A DNA stretch of 64,000 bases from NCBI GenBank assembly GCA_947683425.1, contig CANTUQ010000070.1:9317501-9381500 (forward strand), read 5' to 3'. The position numbers and the translations under genes are program-made. The stretch is from Excoecaria cochinchinensis (Eukaryota; Streptophyta; Magnoliopsida; Malpighiales; Euphorbiaceae). Shown piece by piece: positions 22,901-36,829 of this stretch (position 1 is its first letter; the number at the start of each line of letters is the position of its first letter). Under the pieces are notes generated by a model. It did not search any database, was not told the origin of the DNA, and was given only the letters and a program-made list of their open reading frames with translations.

Positions 22901-25900
22901 AGAACGTCACTGGGATATCAAAAGGAACAAATCTAGTATACTAGAAAAACCTAAAAAGATAATGAAGAAAATAAAAAAAAAAATGTAACTTAAAAGATGA
23001 AATGTAATATTAAATGCCATAACAACGTTAACTTGTCTAGGGAAATAAACATACCATGCTTCCAAACCCAATATACATGGGTTTTGTACCTTTCTGAATC
23101 CATTCATTGAATTCTTCTTTAGGTCCATATTTTGTTCCAAGGTTTAAGAAACAATATCCAACAACATCAACCAAAGGGCCCCAATCTGCATGATAGGTAA
23201 TAAATCAACCCTTCAATGCAACGCATCAATATTAGCTTTTGGGCATTCCAAATGGAGACCGGAAAATTTGACGAACTCAATGCATATAGAAGAAACAAAG
23301 GAGAACTGACAAGAGCACAAGCAGGTTAAGAGTAATAACAACACCTGACCTGACCAGTCCTGAGGTCAGATCTCCTTCCCCAAAAGGAAATGTATAGAGC
23401 CCACTGATTATGTAGCTGATTAAACTGTTCCCACACCTTTCCCAAACATAAAAGTGAAAACCATTCAATTGAGAATAATGTAATTTATTTTTACCGCTTC
23501 ATAACCAAACGACATCAGGTAGCAAATTCTCAGCTACTGAGGTCATGTGTCATATTCTAAGAGTGTGTTCACAAACCTAGGAAAAAATGTTAATTTAGGG
23601 GTAAGCTAGTTTTAACATACCTGACTGAGTTTTCTAGGATCAGCTAAACTCTCTTCTTTTACATGAAGAAAATGAAGCAAAATGCACTTGGACATGTGGA
23701 AAATGCCAATCCACATAAGCAATGTCTATTATTTTTCCCATCTTCCAATAACATTATTCTATTTTGCTACACAATTCTGTGTGATTGAAGTTTGAACAAC
23801 ATAGATTGATCATAGGCATAACACCAATCAGCACAAGATGCAAAATTGGTGAGCTTGGACAAGGTGGCCTGAGTCAAGAACAACTACGACCTCCAACAAT
23901 CTGGCTTGACCTGGGATTGTGGGTTGTTGTTGTTAATGTTTTTTTTATATATATATTTTTTAAATGGCCTGGCCAAGGCATCAAATAAAGCACAAATGCA
24001 CATAATTATTCGTATGGGCTACCTTAGTCAAAATATCCCTCGGATCTTCAGGCCTGGCTTGGGTATAAGCAAATTTTGTCCCAAACCTTGCTTGGCTTGC
24101 CAAATGATCATATCAGCAAAAATGTCAAATGCCTTCAAGCAAAATATCAAAAACTTGTCTTGACATATTAGTGATTTTTGTCCTGCTACTAAATTTACTT
24201 ATCCTGAAAGTGCTATCCTGTTGAGGCACCAAAACTAGAAACCATGTTTACCTGAATTTATGCTGCTAAACATCTATCACCAAATAATAATTGTCATTTT
24301 CCATGTTCAAGAAGTGCTTCTTCTATCTAATATCAAAGAATAATTAAAAGATACCAAGATCTTTGTAATAAATGGGAGAAACCTCTGGTGCAAGTTAACT
24401 CAACATTATTCACATAAATGTATGAGGACTTCAATTAGTAACCAGAATACTGCTTGAGAACCACAAGTAGCACAATTTCAATAGAGTGAGATCCTAGTCT
24501 CCAGCCACCACACTTGGGCTCAGCTAAGGTGGCTGGAGGTGAGGAGTCTGGCTAGATATACCAAATTTAAAGTCCTGTTTACTCCTCTGATGAGTTAATA
24601 GATGTCCTGCTGTCTTTCTTGCAGAATGGTAGTAACTGAAGTTTAAGGAGGGGAAAGAAAAGTAATAATAGCAAATGAACTCGCATAATTACCATGCATC
24701 AATGGATTAAGAAACAAAATAAAAGATAATTAACAACTATCTAAAATCCATAGAGCGCATGGAGGGAGGGAGGGAGGAGGGGAAGACAAGACAAAAGACT
24801 ACAGTTTCCATTACATGAGAACGAAGGAACTACATCTTACCATTTGGTTTTGGCACAACATGGGGACTCCACATATAGCCTGTAGGCAGATGAGAAAGTG
24901 ATCCATGGTACATACTGAAGTACGCAATAGGGGGAAGCTTCAGCTTTCTTTTCCTAAACTCATTTATATATCCTCGTATTCCCCACCATATGAGTAAATC
25001 CACAATGACATATGAAAGCTGAAAACCAATAGATACAGATGGAAATAATGTGTAGTGAAATTAGACCAAGGGTTTACTAATATCAAAGAAAAAATATAAT
25101 CAGCAGCAAGTGAAAGCATACCCAATAACCAGCACTTTGAGGTACACGAGCCAAAGGGTGAGGAAATTCATATGTTGGCCTGCCTATTGAACATGGAAGT
25201 AAGAAGGAATAATTTCAAGTAAAAAATTAGGTTATTAAAGCACTCAGAGAAGCAACACCTTAATTATGCGATTGTTCTCTGATGTGATTTTTGTTTTGTT
25301 TCATTTATGTCTCAAAAATAATGTTTTCCCATTTCATTAACCATAGAAAAGAACATCATTGATGCATGCTACATCCCATGCTAGCATTCCATTCCATCAA
25401 ACACCCAGTCCACCCATTGAAGAATAATAATACAATGAACATCATGCATACACACAGCAACTATTGATCTCCATGTTGCTTGATCCAAAAGCCATATAAT
25501 TTTCCTCAATTCAGAAGACCAGATGTTCAATTATAGAAAACATACAAAGCAATGACCAAGTCATATAATCATGCATCAAAATAACAAGGATGAGACACAA
25601 GCGATCAAGCAGACTCATAGCCAAACAAGTATAAAAGCTATCCAAATTAATTTAGACATATTTTACTCAGAGTTCGTTCCATTTATTTTATGAAGCAATT
25701 AAGTACCATGGTCTTCGTACAACATGAATACTATGTTGCACGGATACGGATACCGGTACGGAGATACGATACAGTACGATACGGGGATACGTCAAAATTT
25801 TAAAAATAAAGATACGATACGTTATAGATACGATAATTAAAAATTAATAATAATATATTTATTTTATTTTATTAAAATTAAAACTGATAAGATTGTTTAG

Positions 25901-28900
25901 TTTTTCTCAAAATTCAAAATTCAATTTTAAAAAAAAAACATATAATAACATGTTATTCTTTACACAAAAAAACACATTTTGAGTATCTTCCTCAACCAAT
26001 CCTTTTGTTTGCCAGCTTTCTTTTTTACCTGCCAGCCAAACAACCCTTCCCACTTCTAAAATCTCGTTTAAGGCAATCCAACGGTCCACATTCCATCTCC
26101 TCTATCTTTCTCAACGCAATTATCACGGCCCCTTCTTCCCACTGGTCCTCAAAATTTGCCCCTCCATTCTTTCTCTGTCTCTCTCAAGAAAATAAATCCC
26201 TCTCTTTCTCTATCTCTATATAACAAAATAACAGATCTAACTCTTTCTTTCTTTCTAATTGAAAAAAAAAATAAAAGAAAAACTTTTTCAAAACTCAGTG
26301 TCGTCCGATACGTGTATCCAACCCCTCAATAAAGTATCCAAAACTCAGTGCTGTCCGATACGTGTATCGTAGCGTATCGGACGTGTATCGTATCGGATAC
26401 GGTATCCGATACGGGATACGCTCCTCTGCTGAAGTATCCGTGCTTCATAGCATGAATATAATATAAAATTTAAAGTATATAACATTCAGATCACATGCAG
26501 CTTAATTTGTAATTAATACTCACGTCCAAGGCATTGTGAAGAAAATGTGAATTGGTACACCAAGAGCTTCAGCAACATGCACATGTCCTGCAGCAGCAAA
26601 TCATAATTAGATACTATAGTATGCTTTTCTAGATTTGTGTTATCCATAAATTAACCTGGTTTTCCAGAACTACATAAAGAAGATAATTGGGAAGTCTTTA
26701 ATGCTCAGATAATCAAATTATTAAAAACCAGAATTATTTTTTTTTGTTATCTATTTGTTTCCATTCATTTTCTTTTTGCTATTTCTCTCCTATCTTGTCA
26801 TATAAGTAATACGCATTCCTCTCTCTACGCTTCTACCCATAGACATCCACCCTCCAATCACACAACAAGAGACAATTTGATACCATGTGATTATCACCTA
26901 TAACCATAGTCAAGCATATATATGCCTTAAATAAACAATGTCGCATGGGACTAGTCAAGGCTTTAACTTGGCATTGTTTGAGCTTTTATCCTGTAAAATT
27001 TTGTATGCAGCAGCTTTTCTTCCATGGAATCTATTCTTGAACAAATAACTAGATACCAAATAAATACTTCCATAGAAGCGCCAAACCACTCAAATCTTTG
27101 TCCCACTCTAGGCACTGCTTAATGCAGACAAATTTAACCCAGTTATTGAGCAAAGGATGTCATTTATCTGAAATCTTTTCTCAACATCAACAACATGTTT
27201 AGAATAATGATGTATGAAGTGCCATAAAATCTTTTGATTGTAGTAGTGATGTGGTCAAAAAATAAGATGCTGTAAGACTGCATGTGAATCACACAATATT
27301 GAGTATCCAGAACTAATTCTGGAATTAAATTCGAAGTAGGACTAGATATGAGGTAAAGGCAGAATTATTGACCAGAAGTAAGTTCTCAAGCATTCTTTGA
27401 GACACCAAAATAAAGCAAGCATATGCTAGAAGAGAAATTTTGTGGCTATTTTTGGTTTGCAGTTAACTCACCATAGGCAGGAGGATTTGCAATAATTGCC
27501 TGGGCTCTAAAAGGCACACCAGTTTCAGCATCTGGTTCTGTGCATGCTGGAAGAAGAGACTCGATAATTGCTTTCAGCTGCTTCCTTTGTGTGGTTATTT
27601 CTCCTGGTCCAGATGGGATGAAACCTTTATTTCTGGCCATATCTAAAATTTGAAAAAGCTCTCATTTAGTACTGTAACACAGTCGTTTTGGCCATGTTTA
27701 TCCAAGGAAATTGTAGCATGATGAGTTTTTAACTTGAGGTTTACAGGAAAGCTAATGCTTAAAAACACAATAACAAATTGAAACGTGTACTACATTTTGG
27801 TGCATTTCACTACCAGGTCCCAGAAACTACATTTTAAAAAATAAAAAAAAAAAAAAGAAGGGGAAAAAATGAGGATCTCCAGAATGAGCCAGAAGGAAGA
27901 GGTCCACTAGCCCCTCTCCAACATTGGCTGGGCCTCACATGAGGAACCTACCCTTTGCTGGAGGAAAAGCCCAGGCACGGGTCTGAGGTAAAACTTTCTC
28001 CAGAAAGAAATTTTATTCTAATGAAACTGTAATAGTAAGGAATTCACAAATTAGGGACCTCTTACATCTTGCCAATACTCGAGGATCACCACCAAGGGGA
28101 TAAAATTCTATACCAGCTGATCTTACAAAACTGCGGAAGTTAGCATGAGTTGCCAATCTAACATGATGACCAAACTCCTGCAATAGAATATTCAATCATT
28201 AGAGCTACATAAAATTATAATTAGATAATACACACATTTATTTAACCATCTTATAGGAATCAGGGGACACATAATCTCAAAAACAAATATTTATGATTAC
28301 CTATAACAGTGTAAAGGAAAAGGCAGGATATTTATAAAAGATTATTTCAGTCTATTCCTTTTACAAAAGACTATCACAGCAAAGAATGAATGATTAAAAC
28401 AACAAAATAAATGGTTATGGTGATATGAAAACACAAATAAGACAGCAAAAACAGTGGACCAAAGTAATCAATAAATCATGGTGAACATGCCTGAAGTCTT
28501 TTTGCCATAGCAAGAAAAGGCTGTACATCTCCTCTTGTTCCAACCACAAGAATGGCAATTTTCAACCTTGGAATTGATTTATTGGATGACTCAACACTAT
28601 CATCAACATAGAAGGATGTCCCATCAACTGAGCGAAGCTCCAACAATTCAGAGGCAACAGGGGCACTTTTATCAATATCAACTTCCACAGTTCCATCACT
28701 TTGGATCTTCACTAGCTCGATAATTAGTTTTTTCTGAAGAGCAATACAGGAAAGAATCATGATCAATAAAGATAAAATATTACCTGAACCACAAAGGCAG
28801 AAGTAGAAGTTGAGGCAAAAGTGAACATGATAACTTGTGGTACAAGTTCCTCAACAGAGACCCTTCATAGATTAACAAACTTGTCAAGTAGCAAATGATT

Positions 28901-30947
28901 AAAATGACCACAATTTCAGATTTGATTATGATAGAAAATCAGGTAGCACCCCGGGGCAAGAGGTATTGTTTATGAGATAATAATATGGAAAATAAAAAAA
29001 AAAAAAATGTATGATGCCATGATAGTGTTTTGAATAGGCTGACAAGGGGTATGGGAGCAGGAAGGACTATGTCATTCAGGATAAAAAAAAACGTCATAAC
29101 AATGCATATTACACGTAAAATCCGGCATACTGAGACAAACTTATAATTATTGGTGCTATATACATTGGCATGCAGAAAGCATCTCCTACATAAGTTGTAT
29201 GCATGCTGGGAAAAATCTATAACCAGGTACAAGCTAGAGAACTTGCACGCACTGCTAATTACCTTTTCTTTATCCGAAAGTTTATCCAATTTTAGCTCAT
29301 ACCAAGGCCTCTTCTCTGTCATGGATCTATAGAATGTAATATCATGGTCATCTATTAACGGATCTCTGTGAGTCCTAACTGGCGCGGTAGTGCAGTGACT
29401 TAAACCTTCAAGATTAAATGATTCAGCGTCAGAGAAGAAGTTAACAAACTCTATTACATGTAATAATAATATTGAAACAGAAGTTAAGCTCTGCAGATTT
29501 CAACTAGCAACTTATAGAGAAGATGAAGGCCAGAAAATTAGTTTAGCATAATAACTATTTCACAAATAAAAATAAAATATAAAAACAAAAAAAAAAGAAG
29601 AAGAAGGAGAAGGAGAAGAAGCCAAATGTACAAATATTGTATTTCACCTACAAAAAACAAGGAATTTAAATCCATATGCACAAAAAATAACCGCAATCAC
29701 AAAAGATGGAGAGAAGAAAAATATGAAATTCTAATTTTCTTTTTTAGGCGTAGGGGGCATAAACAATTTTTAAAAAAGCATCATAAAATTTTATAGGTGA
29801 ACTTTTAGTTTGTCAATTATTGACTCAGATGACAACAGGAATAACATCTCCTGTCCTTTATTTTGTTCTTCATAACCTTTACTTTCTTCTTCATGAAAGA
29901 AATAATAAGGAGGATTCGATAAAAGCCAAAATTAGCTAATTTTGAATGCAATTGATAGACCCAAGAACTAGCAAAGCTATGCCAAGAATCAAAAGAGATG
30001 GTTCACGAAGATGTATACCCTAGCTAAAATGCCTCATAAATATCTGAAACTATTGTTCTCCCTCTGTCTTGGCATACAATTGCATAGTTTCTTGTGGATG
30101 AATTACATTGCTAGAATATACCGTGAGCATAGTCCAATCCTGTGTGTATGACATACAAAAGTAGCTTCTAGTTGGGTTATTTCACATATATCATGTGCTC
30201 TTCTGGTTTATTCCAGATGAGACCTTAGGAAAGTGACTAGACATCAGAATCAAAATCTCAAAATTTTAAGTGACATTCAAGAACTTTTTGCACATGCAAC
30301 TGAGCAACAAAATTACTTGGATGATGATTTTCAAACTGAGTAAAGAAAAAGGAAGTTGTTTGGCAACACATTGAAGTAGAATATGCAAGTCTCGAAATGC
30401 AGTGTAAATGACAGGAATCCTATCACTGAACTTCTCAATGAACCAAGGTACAATCTAACAAGGTTGGAGCATCTGTGATTAAATCTTTAGTCCATTATGA
30501 CAATGAAAACAGGATTGAAAACCCAATTGTCATTAGATTTAGAATAAAGTACCAGTTGCTACCCTAAAGATTTCTTTATAATTAGTTGAAGCAAAAGAAA
30601 CTAAAATCTGAGATGGGAAGGAAGACCAAACCTCGATGGAATGATGGGGTAGCATTCAGATCTTTTGATTGAGAAATCTCTGGAACTGATGGGAACTGCC
30701 CTGAACTTGTCTCCTGATTTTGTGTTTCTTCAAAAAGACCTGTCTTTGTGTTTCCTGAATTCGCCTCCAACTGTTTGACTTCTTGAAAAGGACTTGCTTC
30801 AAATTGTTCATACGAAGAAACATATTCTACCGCGACCGATCCATAAACACCACTAGTCTGCTCAAAGCTCTTATTTATTTCCTGACTGCCTAGAAGCCTT
30901 TCCTCTTCTGAATTCATCAATGGATGACCAACACCATTGCTTCCCAT
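19951..30947 (-). CDS. UGT80A2: Sterol 3-beta-glucosyltransferase (UGT80A type)
   Basis: Fourteen exons read on the minus strand: 30947-30632, 29405-29263, 28733-28491, 28177-28066, 27642-27472, 26587-26524, 25179-25122, 25018-24841, 23185-23055, 21989-21887, 21668-21592, 21334-21287, 20868-20719, 20157-19951. They sum to 2001 nt (666 aa), and phases agree at every junction. The enzyme transfers glucose from UDP-glucose to the 3-OH of membrane sterols to make steryl glucosides. An N-terminal extension (1-150) is followed by the GT28-like donor fold with ILVVGTRGDVQPF (about 214-226). The C-terminal domain has FFLEDCPHDWLFP and VVHHGGAGTT (about 532-541), then PTTIVPFFGDQFFWG, the family's nucleotide-sugar-binding region. 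Length is near Arabidopsis UGT80A2 (637 aa). Intron 3 starts with GC instead of GT (CTTCAG/GCATGT). Intron 6 contains a hAT-like insertion. Confidence 0.95.
25731..26450. mobile_element. hAT-like non-autonomous element, 720 bp, in UGT80A intron 6
   Basis: Terminal inverted repeats CTATGTTGCACGGATAC and CTATGAAGCACGGATAC (right end reverse-complemented) match at 15 of 17. The flanking 8-bp duplication CATGAATA is identical on both sides (25723-25730 and 26451-26458). Sub-terminal DNA repeats GATACGATACG and CCGATACGTGTATC many times. No transposase is present; the middle is pyrimidine-rich. An 8-bp duplication points to hAT. Confidence 0.85.
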
Positions 30948-31964
30948 TTCATCAAATGCTGAGCCTCAATGGAGCAACAACAGCAGATCAATAACTCTGA
31001 CACCCAAATCCTTGAATATATCAAAAAGAAAATGTTGAAGTCTGCTAATTAATGAACAAGTAAATATTACACACAGCACTATTCTAACACCTGCCAACAA
31101 CAATTCTCAAAGATTGCAGCTAATAACTAATTCACATTGACAACCAAACATAACCCATGCGTCCCACAACCCACAAATCTTAAACCCTTTTCCAGCAGTT
31201 TCCAGTATACTAATTTTTTTTATGTCTCATGGGATTCTAGCTATAAATACAAAAAACCTATATTCTCATTAAACCCACAAGTCTAAAACCCTTCTGGCAG
31301 ATCTCCCCATCATCAAACATCTCAGACTACACTCTACAGCTCAATAAAAAATAAAATAAAGGATAAAAATCCCTAATATCAAATTAACCAAGGAAACCAG
31401 AATTTTCCAACGAAACGTCAACTACTGTTCCAATAATTCCAATTCTTGAATTAACAAGGGAAGGGAATACAAAAACAGACAAATACAGGGTGGATAGACG
31501 TCAAAGTCCAAAAAGAAGCTGGAATTAAAGCTTTTAGACTCTATTAAGAATACGCTCAAACAAGCAAGCAAGAATAACTGCCACACCCACCAGTCAATTG
31601 CAACACAAAGAACGTTAGGTAAGCATGAATTACAACTCTAAACTCGTTTATATACAAAAAGCAATGAAACTAAAAATAGTTAACGAATCACGATTAGCAC
31701 GAGGCAAGGCAAACACGCAAAACCCACAACAATATCAAAACCAACAATATTCTATATTAATACCATTAAAGACTGTAACTTTCTATCTATTCAAAGAGAA
31801 AAAAGAGGCATTGTAGCCATTAAATTGTTCGAAAAATCTCCTACTTACACCAATCATGACGGAATTTCACGGCGAATAAAATGAGTAGTAAAAAACCGAA
31901 AGATTAAAAGATTATAAATTGAGACGGTGATGATGATTAGAAGAGGTGAATTCACTACAGTTAC

Positions 31965-32040
31965 CTGTGTCTGAGGTTGGAGAAACAGAGTCAGAACGTT
32001 CCCAAAAGGGCATCTGAGAGAGAAAAGTTTACGACTAGCA
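31965..32040 (-). other. Probable 5' UTR exon of the UGT80A gene
   Basis: On the minus strand CCAACCTCAGACACAG is followed by GTAACTG, a good donor, at 31964. A matching acceptor could lie just before the start codon near 30970. This would give the gene a first non-coding exon. It is inferred from splice-site quality and the usual architecture only. Confidence 0.35.
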
Positions 32041-33515
32041 AGTAAAAAAAAAAAAAAAAGATGAAATTAATAATTCTAATGGAAAAGAGAAATGAATTAA
32101 TTAATAAAAATAAAGGTTACTTTTTTTTATTTTGATTATTATTGTAATATTATTAGATAAAACTTTGTAGTATTTCAATTCATGTTTAGAAGATATTCAA
32201 TTCTTGGAATTCATAGTTTCACACGGAAATGGCTTTCCTCTGAAAAGAAAATGATTTTTTTAGAAAAACAAAGCATAGCAAAATGCTTGAATACCCTTAC
32301 ATCAATTTAATTATTACGCCCTTTTATTTTCTAGCTGTGTTTTCAAAATTTTATTTTATGACTATGTTTTCCGGACTATCATTTATCGTATCATATACCT
32401 TACTCTGACGCAATAGTCAATTCCAGTACACCTTCAAAATCCTTATAAATACACAAGAAGTAAGGTTTTAATTTAATATATAGATTCTTACGGGAAAACT
32501 TTCTCTATATTTTTCTATGTCCTTTACTAAGTTAAATTTTAAAATGCTAATTGCTCGGTTCAACCTATAGATTTTAGACTTCTTGCCAACTCGATCGATT
32601 TATCTCGTAATTCTCATTATGATATTTTCAGAATTATCATTAAGGTTTTTTAAATAAGAATATCTAATTATTTTTCCCCTAATCTTTTCGCACGGGTGTG
32701 AACATTAAAAGTTGCTTCCTGAAAGATATGATTACTTTCTCCCATAAATTTCTAATGCGTGGTTTTTGAAATCCTTTTAATAAATTCTTACCTTTTTCAT
32801 GAATTCTATTTGAATAAAATAAATATTGTAATTATTAATATGAAAATTTATTTCTAAAAATAAAGTATGAAAAGTTTAAATTTAAATAATTGCACATGTA
32901 ATTATTGATTCAAATAATCGAAATTGCCCTTATCATCATTTATGATAGTGAGTCATTGCCCTAAAATTTTTATTTTTTCTTTGAAAATTCTTCAATTTTT
33001 TTTAGGAGTAAAGTATTGATTTACCCTAATGTTCTGCTGTAAAAACCTATTTACTCCTACATACTTTTTGAATTTTATTGTTCTTTAACATTTTTTATTT
33101 TGGCTTTAAAATGTCTTTCCATATACCTTTGTTTTTTCATAATTATGTTTTTATGTCAAATTAATTTATTTCTTTTTTTCAAAACTTATATTTTTTAAAA
33201 AAATACATCTACAATTTATAAAATTACTCCAAAATACTTATATTAAACTCGAAAGCCAATCAACGTGATCCTGATGTATACTATCAATTTTAACTATCTT
33301 ATGTAAAATTATAGAGTTACTCCAAAATTTTAAATTTAATTTCAAGACTAATTTTAAGGTTTTTTTTATCTTTCTTAATTTTTGTATTTGCTATAATATC
33401 TTGAATGATTATTGGAAATTGAATTTTATGTAAATCCTTTCATATTAATCAAAAAAGATTTAAGAGTCACTAGACTCTTCAATGTCTTTTATCCTTCAAA
33501 ATGACTAAATTTAAG
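32041..33515. other. Intergenic AT-rich region
   Basis: Presumed promoter region of UGT80A at the left edge, then AT-rich DNA with no gene or clear repeat boundary. Confidence 0.5.
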
Positions 33516-33941
33516 TATGGATGATCAAGAGGCGAGGATTTTCTGTCCCCGACGGGGACCCGACCCGAACGGGGCGGGGAATTCCAGAATTTTTCTCCCG
33601 CGGGGGCGGGGGTGGGGAGAAAAAAAATTCCCGCCCTTGAATTCGGGACGGGGACAGGGAATGGCAAATTTCTCCTCCACTGCGCCACCAGCAACTTCTC
33701 TTCCGGCTAGTTGACCACCGCGTACTCCTCCTCCTCCTCCTGATGTTCCACCGCTTCTCGCCTCTCCTCTCGCGTCTCGCCTCTCTCCAGCTCCGACGAG
33801 CATAGATTTGAACGGAACGTAAATGAAATCCTCTGTTTTAATCCATAGAAAGTCAAGCCAGCTCCCTCTGTTTCAATTGATTATTTTAATTTCAAAAGTG
33901 GAAGGCATTTTCATTTCCCAATTTAGAGTGGCAATTGGTTG

Positions 33942-33979
<38 letters not shown>

Positions 33980-34291
33980 CTTAATTAAATCATTCTAGAG
34001 GAAATTGGGTTGAAAGATATTTTCAAATAAGTCTATGTATATAAGGACAGCTTCTTATTTTAATTATAATTTCTTGTATGTATATTAAAGCTAAATGCAG
34101 AAGACAGAGTCATCATCAATTAATTTGCCGGCAAATCATGGGGGTTGGGTAATTTTCCATCGGGGGACGGGGACGGGGGGATTTATCCCCCCGCATTCCC
34201 AGCGGAGGCAGGGACGGGGAATCCCCGCCCTAGGCGGGGCAGTGAGTGGGGAGCAATTCCCCTTCCCCGCCCCGCTCCATGATCATCTCTA
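33516..34291. mobile_element. GC-rich-ended hAT-like MITE, 776 bp
   Basis: The left end TATGGATGATCA and the reverse complement of the right end, TAGAGATGATCA, match at 10 of 12. The flanking 8-mers AATTTAAG and AATTTAAA match at 7 of 8. Both sub-terminal blocks are strikingly G/C-rich with runs such as GCGGGGCGGGG and CGGGGACGGGGA, in an AT-rich genome. The centre holds a (TA)n tract at about 33942-33978. No transposase is seen; the ORFs here are low-complexity artefacts. Confidence 0.75.
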
Positions 34292-34299
34292 AATTTAAA

Positions 34300-35199
34300 A
34301 GCCTTTTACCTATTTTTGGAGTTCAAATGTAATATTTAAAAATTTTAAGTACACTTAATAATAAATGAGCCCCTTAGTTTGAAACCTTATGAGTAGATTG
34401 GAGTTAAAATAAACGTTGAGGGTGGGAGCAAATGTTGGGGGTACATAAGCACCTTTTCGTCTTTATTTTTATTTTTTTGTCATTAAGTATCCAAAGTCTA
34501 TTAGCAGCCTAAATAATTCAGATTCACATAAATCATAAAATAGCAAAATACTCCCTTAAATATTTAAAAATATTTTTATAATCCATATTCAGAATTTCAA
34601 TTCGATAAATTTTAAAATCTTAGCTCATTCCTTCACATCTTAAATTTTTCATTTTTAATTATTTTCTCTTATAAAATTTTATACTATTTAAATAGTATAA
34701 AATTTTATAAACGAAAATAATTAAAAAAATTAATTAAAAATAAAAAATTTAAGACTGTGAATTAATGGACAATATTGTTTATTAATTTTATTTATTTTTA
34801 AGACTACGGAGAAATCTTTGACATGGCAGGTGACTAAACTGAGATTGCTTCATGTTGTTTATTAATTTTAGACATGCTAATTGACACTTTAAGTTGTAAT
34901 GTTTTGCTATGCCGCCCCCTTAAGTTATATGTTTCTCATTTAAATACCTTAAGTTGATAATAAAAGGACTAATTAATAAACAAAAAATTGAACGGAAAAA
35001 AGTGCGTGATCACCATCGCGACACGTGGATTTCACATCATTTTGGACCTATACCTGCAGTAAGTAATTAATTAAATGCTAGAGAGATTTACCCTTTATTC
35101 ACTGTCTTCAAACTCTCTCTCTCTCACCGTTTCCGTCTTCTAACTCCAGGCAAAGGGGATTCAAAATAATCCGTTCCCAATCTGCTCCATGAACTTATA
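34300..35199. other. Intergenic DNA, possibly retroelement-derived
   Basis: The stretch 34870-35060 (GCCCCCTTAAGTTATA-like text, then CGACACGTGGATTTCACATC) has the look of a repeat leader, but no boundaries are found. A TC-rich tract lies at about 35110-35130. Confidence 0.35.
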
Positions 35200-35945
35200 G
35201 AACCCTAGAATCAGTGAGTGTAGGCATTTCAGTATCAATGGCATTTTTGACAGTGCAAAATACCATTTTGAGAGTAGAGGGCACAATTTTTACAGAGATA
35301 AGGTAAGATCAATTTTTTTTATGTTTAACTGAAAATGGCACAATTTTTACAGAGATAAGGTCCTATCCCTTTGTCTGATGTTTCACGTGGTTTGGATTTA
35401 ATTTTCCTAGTTTGCGGTTGATCTGTCAGGTCCCTTATATCGTTATCAGATACTCTTATATCGTTATCAGATACTAGGATTGATGTTTGGGTTATTCGGT
35501 TTTGCTGCTCGCCTTGGCTCTTTAGTTTTCAGCTGATGCTTTTTTGGTTCCATATAAAGGGTGTTGCGGATCTGCTTGCTTCGGAGTTCTTCTATTTTTG
35601 GCTGCTGAAGTGTTTCTACAGAGTTTTGCTTGGATGATCGCTAATGTGGCCCTGCAGTTTTAGTGGAACTTGTGCTCATGAAATTTGCAGAATTGTGCTA
35701 ACAGTCTTGCCTAAGTGACTGTTTTCGTGTGTTGGTTTCAGCCTCTTCTTAATTCCTGCAGTGGTGTCTAAGTATTGGCTTTTGGTTGTGTGTTTCTTGT
35801 TCATTTCTGATCGTGTATGCATTTTTGGTGATTTTCTTCTTGGTCTGTTTGGAATTTGTATCTGCAGACTGCTGGGCAACCTCTTGTCTCTGTGTATGAT
35901 CTTTTATTTAATAGAATCCTTTGGCTTATAAAAAAAAAAGGGAAA
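35200..35945 (+). repeat. Possible retroposed sequence with an A-tail
   Basis: Non-coding, T/G-rich, transcript-like sequence ends in TTTAATAGAATCCTTTGGC and a short A10 tail at about 35930-35939, as at the 3' end of a retroposon. Internal short duplications occur: CACAATTTTTACAGAGATAA at about 35282 and 35340, and TTATATCGTTATCAGATACT at about 35435 and 35456. No target duplication was found. Confidence 0.35.
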
Positions 35946-36829
35946 TAAGGTACCTTCTTATCTAAGGCCTCTAATATATAGATGTAAACCAAAATAATTG
36001 GATTGCCATTAATCAACATATAATTAAGACACTGATGAGATACAATTACGGATTCTGCTAAGTCACCACAACTCAGCAAATCCCATTTATAATTTGTAAA
36101 TTTCTATCGAAATTTTGTTGTGATAATTAATACATAAATTTAATATCATTTATTACGTTTTTTTTTTGAAAAGAAACAAAAAAATTTGTTAAATTGAAAT
36201 AACATTCAATAAAAAATATGAAATATATAGTTTTAATTTTAATTTAAAAATTTTGACTTAATAGAAAATAAATATTCCAACTAATAATAATAATAATAAT
36301 CATCATTCTAACCATAATATCAATAACTATCATATCATATTATCACATACCAAAAACCATACTATAAGTACAAGGTGTTACGTTTATAGTCACCTAGGGG
36401 CACCCCAACAATAAAAATTATAGCACTAATTTCAATGTTCTGGAAAAATTATAATTCGATCAAATCCACTCATCATTTTCATTTATAAAAAGAAAAAAAA
36501 AAGTTAAATTTTATACATCTAGCCAATATCTTTAAAAAATTATGTTTTCTCAATAAATTTTCTTTTATTAAATGGCCAGTTTTAAACCTTTGCGCTGAAA
36601 AGTTTTTTTTTTTTAAAAATATAGATAAATTTATCTCCGACTTCTAATAACGCTCCGACTTCTAATAACGTACGTAATAAGATGCAACTGATGATATGAT
36701 TTTTAAAATAACTAATAAACCAAATATGTAAATGCTTCTTTAATCAAAATATGTACAAAAGGATATATATATATATATGAAATAAACTGTACAAATAAAC
36801 ACTTCCAAACATGTAACAAATATTACGTC
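35946..36829. other. 3' flank of the UPF0496 gene
   Basis: AT-rich DNA without recognisable genes. A short duplicated TCCGACTTCTAATAACG pair occurs near 36637-36670. Confidence 0.5.

Noticed and set aside
33479..33803. Gly/Arg/Pro-rich ORFs on both strands
   Set aside because: They are produced by G/C runs at the end of a MITE and are low complexity, not genes.
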